From Hymenobacter negativus (GTDB taxonomy: Bacteria > Bacteroidota > Bacteroidia > Cytophagales > Hymenobacteraceae): a DNA stretch of 64,000 nucleotides. Positions 60,556-64,000 of this stretch are shown in pieces. The DNA lies in the NCBI RefSeq assembly GCF_016056375.1, contig NZ_JAEDAE010000002.1:558001-622000 (forward strand), given 5' to 3'. The notes below the pieces were generated by a model. It ran no database searches and was not told where the DNA came from. It saw only the letters and a program-made list of their open reading frames with translations. The translations under genes were made by a program, and so were the position numbers. Positions within the stretch are counted from its first letter, which is position 1; the number at the start of each line of letters is the position of its first letter.

Positions 60556-63144
60556 CTATTGCAGCGAAATCGACTCAATGTCCACGCTTGCCGGGCTGCC
60601 GGCCACAGTGGTAGCTTCCCAGGTCAGGTGCAGCACCTCAGCTTCCGTGATTTTCAGGCTGCCCGCGCCGGGAGCCTGGTATTGCAGGGGCAGGAAGCCG
60701 GGGTAGGGCCGGGGCATCAGCAGTAGCGCGGCCGGCCGGAAGGCGCTAAGCGGCAGGCGAATTTCCCGAGCTTCCGGGCCCAGCGCCAGCGGGGCGGCGT
60801 AGGCCACGGCATCTTTCGTGGTCAGGGTAAGGCTCACCTTCGCATCGGGCTGGCTGCTGCGCGCCCGCACCACTACGGTGGTGAAGCTCGCCAAATCAGC
60901 AGCGCGGCCCGCCAGCTTGTCGCCGAAAAACGCCCGCAGGCTGGCGGCCGGGCCGGTGGCAGCAGGCTGGTTGGGGCGGGCTGGGCCTTGCACGAGGCGC
61001 AGGGCTAGGGTGCCGTCGGGCAGGGTCACGTAGTCGGTCCAGGTCATGGGGGCCAGGCCGTGGGCCTCGATGCGCTCCTGGTCGCGGCTGGCCTGGAAAA
61101 GGGGCAGCGGCGCGCCGGCCGCCACGATGGGCACTTCGTAGTGCTCGGGGTGGGCAAAGTCCCAGTCGCGTGGCTGCCCGCTGAAACCACCGGGAAAGGT
61201 GAGTGTTTGCGCGCCCTTCTTCAGCACCAGCCAGTAGCGGAGCTGGCCGGGATAGAGCAGCTCGGCGGGCACGGTGGCTTCCAGCGTGGCATAGCTGCGG
61301 GTGCTCATGGGCAGGGTGCGCGTTTGGCCGTAGTAGTGTTGCGCCACCAAAAACACGCTATCCGTGGGCATGAGGCCGCTGATGGTGGCGCTGATGCGCA
61401 GCGGCTGGCCCGCCGTGGCCTGAGCCGGCGCGGCGTGGCGTACCTGCGGGCCTAAGGCAGTTGGTTTCGGCGCCACGAATTCGCCCAGCTGGATGTGCTG
61501 AAAGGCAGTTTGGGCCGTGAAGGCCGCCGTGGATTTGCCAGCGGCGGCCAGCAGGTACACGCCGGGGCGCACGGTGGTGCGGCCGTCGGCAGCCTGACTT
61601 TGCATGGTGTTGCCTTCATTCAAGCCTCTGATGGAAAAGCTGCGGCCCAGGTCGCTCAGCGACACCTGTAGCGGCTGGTCGTTCCACAAAATCTGCGTTA
61701 CCGGCTTGCTCAGCGAGGCTTTCTCGAATGGGTCGCGGATGGCCACGGCGTCGGGCATTACTTCCAGCCGCCACACGCCGGAGGCCAGCTTATCCAGAAA
61801 ATAAGCGCCGGTGCCGCCGTAGCTCACGGCCGGGGAGGAACCCACGCCCGCCAAGTGCTGCAGCCGGGCCGACTGCCGGGGTGCGGTGCGGGTGTTAGCG
61901 GTATAATAAAACTCCTCGGGCGAGTTCATCTCGCTCAGCCCTAGTCGGTAGCTGACATGGAAATTGCTGAACACCGAGTCCTGCGGATAGCGCCCAAACG
62001 ACTGCCCACGCCCTACGCTCCGAAACGCCTTGCCCGCAATAAGCAGGCTTATTGCCTTAGCCGGCGTGTAGACCAGGTTCAGGTAGTGGGTCTGATACTC
62101 CGTGTTGGCGTAGGCAATGGCCAGCGGGTCGTAGGCAAATTGCGTGGCCCACTGAAAGCCGGCCTCGCGGAAGCTGCGGGCCATAAACGGGTACATCACC
62201 GGCTGAATAATATCGGCCGACTCAAACTCGTACACCATCTTTGCCTTGTTCAGGAAGCGGGCATCCTGGCGGTACGGAATTGGGTACTGGTCCACGTAGG
62301 GCAGAAAGTTGCCGCGCAGCGTGTGGTTGCTCACCAGCCCCTGCGGGTACCACTGGAAGGTCAAGCCGTCAACTTTGGCGTTGAGGATGGCCTGGTACAC
62401 GTCGGGGTTTTCCGACACGTTGTAGAACACCGGCTTGCGGCAGCCCGTGGCCCGAATAGCGGCGGCCATGCGGTCGGCAAAGCTGGTGACCTGGGCCTCG
62501 GGCTGGTGATATTTCGGCTCGTTGCATACTTCAAAAGCCAGAATGTCGGGGTCTTCGCGGTTGAGGCTTTTGGTGTAGGGGTTGCGGTGGTTGAGGAACT
62601 GCGTGAGGTAGCGCTCCTGCGCCGCGATGGCGCGCGGGTTGGTGTAGGCCTGGGTTTTGGAATAGATGCTGGAAAAACCGGTACCACTGTCTTTCTCGGG
62701 GTAGCCGTTGTTCCAGTAGGCAATGGGCGTGAGAATGAGCTTAATACCGCGCTGCTTCAGCTCATGTACCAGGAAATCGAACAGGCGCAGGTGTTCGTTT
62801 TCGAGCAGGTTGCCAGTAGTGTCGGTGATTTCCACGTCCCAGACGTGCACCCGAAACGCATCTACGCCCAGCCGCGCGAGGTGGTACACGTCCTGCCGAA
62901 TGGCCTGCTCCAGGTTCACGCCCAACTTCTGGTGCGCCCGGTAGGAGTAGGCGAAAGGCGCGGTGTAGTTCACCCCGAACAGGGCCACTTCCTGCTGGGT
63001 TTTCTGCCAGCGCAGCACGCCTTTCTTATCCACAAAAACGTCGCCCGAATTCTCTTTGGCGGCCTTCTGCGCGCAAACCGGGGAAGCGATGAGCACCTGA
63101 CAAAAGAAACCGAGGAACAGCAGAAATGAATACCGGAAGGACAT
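60556..63144 (-). CDS. Secreted GH5-like glycoside hydrolase
   Basis: 862-aa exported enzyme. A signal peptide (MSFRYSFLLFLGFFCQVLIA) is followed by a (beta/alpha)8 domain (about 45-400) resembling GH5/GH5-like cellulase-family enzymes: GVDAFRVHVWDVE, LILTPIAYWNNGYPE, acid/base Glu in DILAFEVCNEPKY and nucleophile candidate Glu in KMVYEFESADI. Two or three beta-rich domains follow (about 440-862), the last (about 680-862) sandwich-like and perhaps carbohydrate-binding. There is no T9SS tail. Placed beside GH53 and galK, galactan side chains or mannan are plausible targets, but specificity is not shown. Confidence 0.82.
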   Translation of the reverse strand: MSFRYSFLLFLGFFCQVLIASPVCAQKAAKENSGDVFVDKKGVLRWQKTQQEVALFGVNYTAPFAYSYRAHQKLGVNLEQAIRQDVYHLARLGVDAFRVHVWDVEITDTTGNLLENEHLRLFDFLVHELKQRGIKLILTPIAYWNNGYPEKDSGTGFSSIYSKTQAYTNPRAIAAQERYLTQFLNHRNPYTKSLNREDPDILAFEVCNEPKYHQPEAQVTSFADRMAAAIRATGCRKPVFYNVSENPDVYQAILNAKVDGLTFQWYPQGLVSNHTLRGNFLPYVDQYPIPYRQDARFLNKAKMVYEFESADIIQPVMYPFMARSFREAGFQWATQFAYDPLAIAYANTEYQTHYLNLVYTPAKAISLLIAGKAFRSVGRGQSFGRYPQDSVFSNFHVSYRLGLSEMNSPEEFYYTANTRTAPRQSARLQHLAGVGSSPAVSYGGTGAYFLDKLASGVWRLEVMPDAVAIRDPFEKASLSKPVTQILWNDQPLQVSLSDLGRSFSIRGLNEGNTMQSQAADGRTTVRPGVYLLAAAGKSTAAFTAQTAFQHIQLGEFVAPKPTALGPQVRHAAPAQATAGQPLRISATISGLMPTDSVFLVAQHYYGQTRTLPMSTRSYATLEATVPAELLYPGQLRYWLVLKKGAQTLTFPGGFSGQPRDWDFAHPEHYEVPIVAAGAPLPLFQASRDQERIEAHGLAPMTWTDYVTLPDGTLALRLVQGPARPNQPAATGPAASLRAFFGDKLAGRAADLASFTTVVVRARSSQPDAKVSLTLTTKDAVAYAAPLALGPEAREIRLPLSAFRPAALLLMPRPYPGFLPLQYQAPGAGSLKITEAEVLHLTWEATTVAGSPASVDIESISLQ

Positions 63145-63441
63145 AGTTGAAAGCGAGAAAGCAATACGAATACGGATGAAAGGACTGGCCGCCAAAATCA
63201 GGCTATCGTTTATCTAAATTATGGTTGTGAATTGCCGCGTACCGGCGCAGTTTGTTGTCACAGCCAGCATTATTAAAGTATTTTGAACGTTAATTTAAGA
63301 CAAACGATTGCGCAAATGTAACTCTTCTGCCGTACTTTTCGGGCTCCGAATGTGATGGATTGGCCATCTGGCCTGAAGTTGCGTAGTGTTGTTGCGCCAT
63401 TTGCGGCTGCTTTTCGCCCGGTTATTTTCCTCTGATTTTCT
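63145..63441. promoter_or_regulatory. Divergent control region between the GH5-like gene and galK
   Basis: 297 bp without a gene. On the plus strand TTG (63308-63310) and TACTTTTC (63333-63340), 22 nt apart, are a weak Bacteroidota-type promoter for galK with a leader near 100 nt. No operator repeat is evident. Confidence 0.35.

Positions 63442-64000
<559 letters not shown>

Overview
The window is a GC-rich chromosomal stretch of a Bacteroidota bacterium, most likely Hymenobacter or a close relative in Cytophagales (inference). The grounds are two proteins with C-terminal type IX secretion sorting domains, TonB-type receptors with carboxypeptidase-regulatory-like N-termini, several promoters of the Bacteroidota TAnnTTTG type, a transketolase split into two genes, and TTG/GTG starts. 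No phage, transposase, CRISPR array or rRNA is visible. One tRNA (Leu, GAG) is present.

Layout. 1-6119: a dienelactone hydrolase and a flavin-dependent oxidoreductase, then a siderophore-type TonB receptor and a PepSY membrane protein behind three palindromic operators. 6219-13889: mixed housekeeping, with a TauE/SafE permease, dnaB, mpl, an alpha/beta hydrolase, a lipoprotein coupled to a 38-aa small ORF, an M48 lipoprotein protease and a fumarylacetoacetate-type hydrolase. 14035-20949: M23 peptidase, bcp, and the two transketolase halves separated by a VWA protein and an orphan membrane protein. 21074-29425: secreted protein, ECF sigma / membrane protein / Spy-like operon, class III aminotransferase, TerB protein, pfkA, miaA, OmpA-family protein. 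29608-37950: glycosyltransferase, large hybrid sensor kinase with a single-domain response regulator, MBL hydrolase, NFACT (RqcH-like) protein. 38018-41222: tRNA-Leu and an iron/stress group (low-affinity iron permease, Dps with a basic tail, VIT1-like transporter, PPK2). 41418-51554: ABC exporter, DoxX protein, and an orphan sensory cassette (two STAS-like proteins, CheB, CheB-CheR-PAS fusion, PAS histidine kinase). 51700-56989: a probable copper-handling group (MbnP-like lipoprotein, MbnH-like di-heme peroxidase, outer-membrane barrel, two small metal-binding proteins). 57069-64000: T9SS cargo, a decayed copy of its C-terminus, a GH53 endo-galactanase, a GH5-like hydrolase and the start of galK, which read together as galactan breakdown and galactose use.

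The most distinctive non-coding content is a set of intergenic palindromic repeats (at least five elements in four sequence families, three of which share a GTCAT...ATC skeleton), a codon-phased 9-bp tandem repeat found both in the NFACT gene and at the 5' end of the aminotransferase gene, and the triple operator in front of the TonB receptor. I do not see a clear-cut new defence or biosynthetic system. The MbnP/MbnH-like group with a barrel and metal chaperones is the best candidate for an under-described functional unit.
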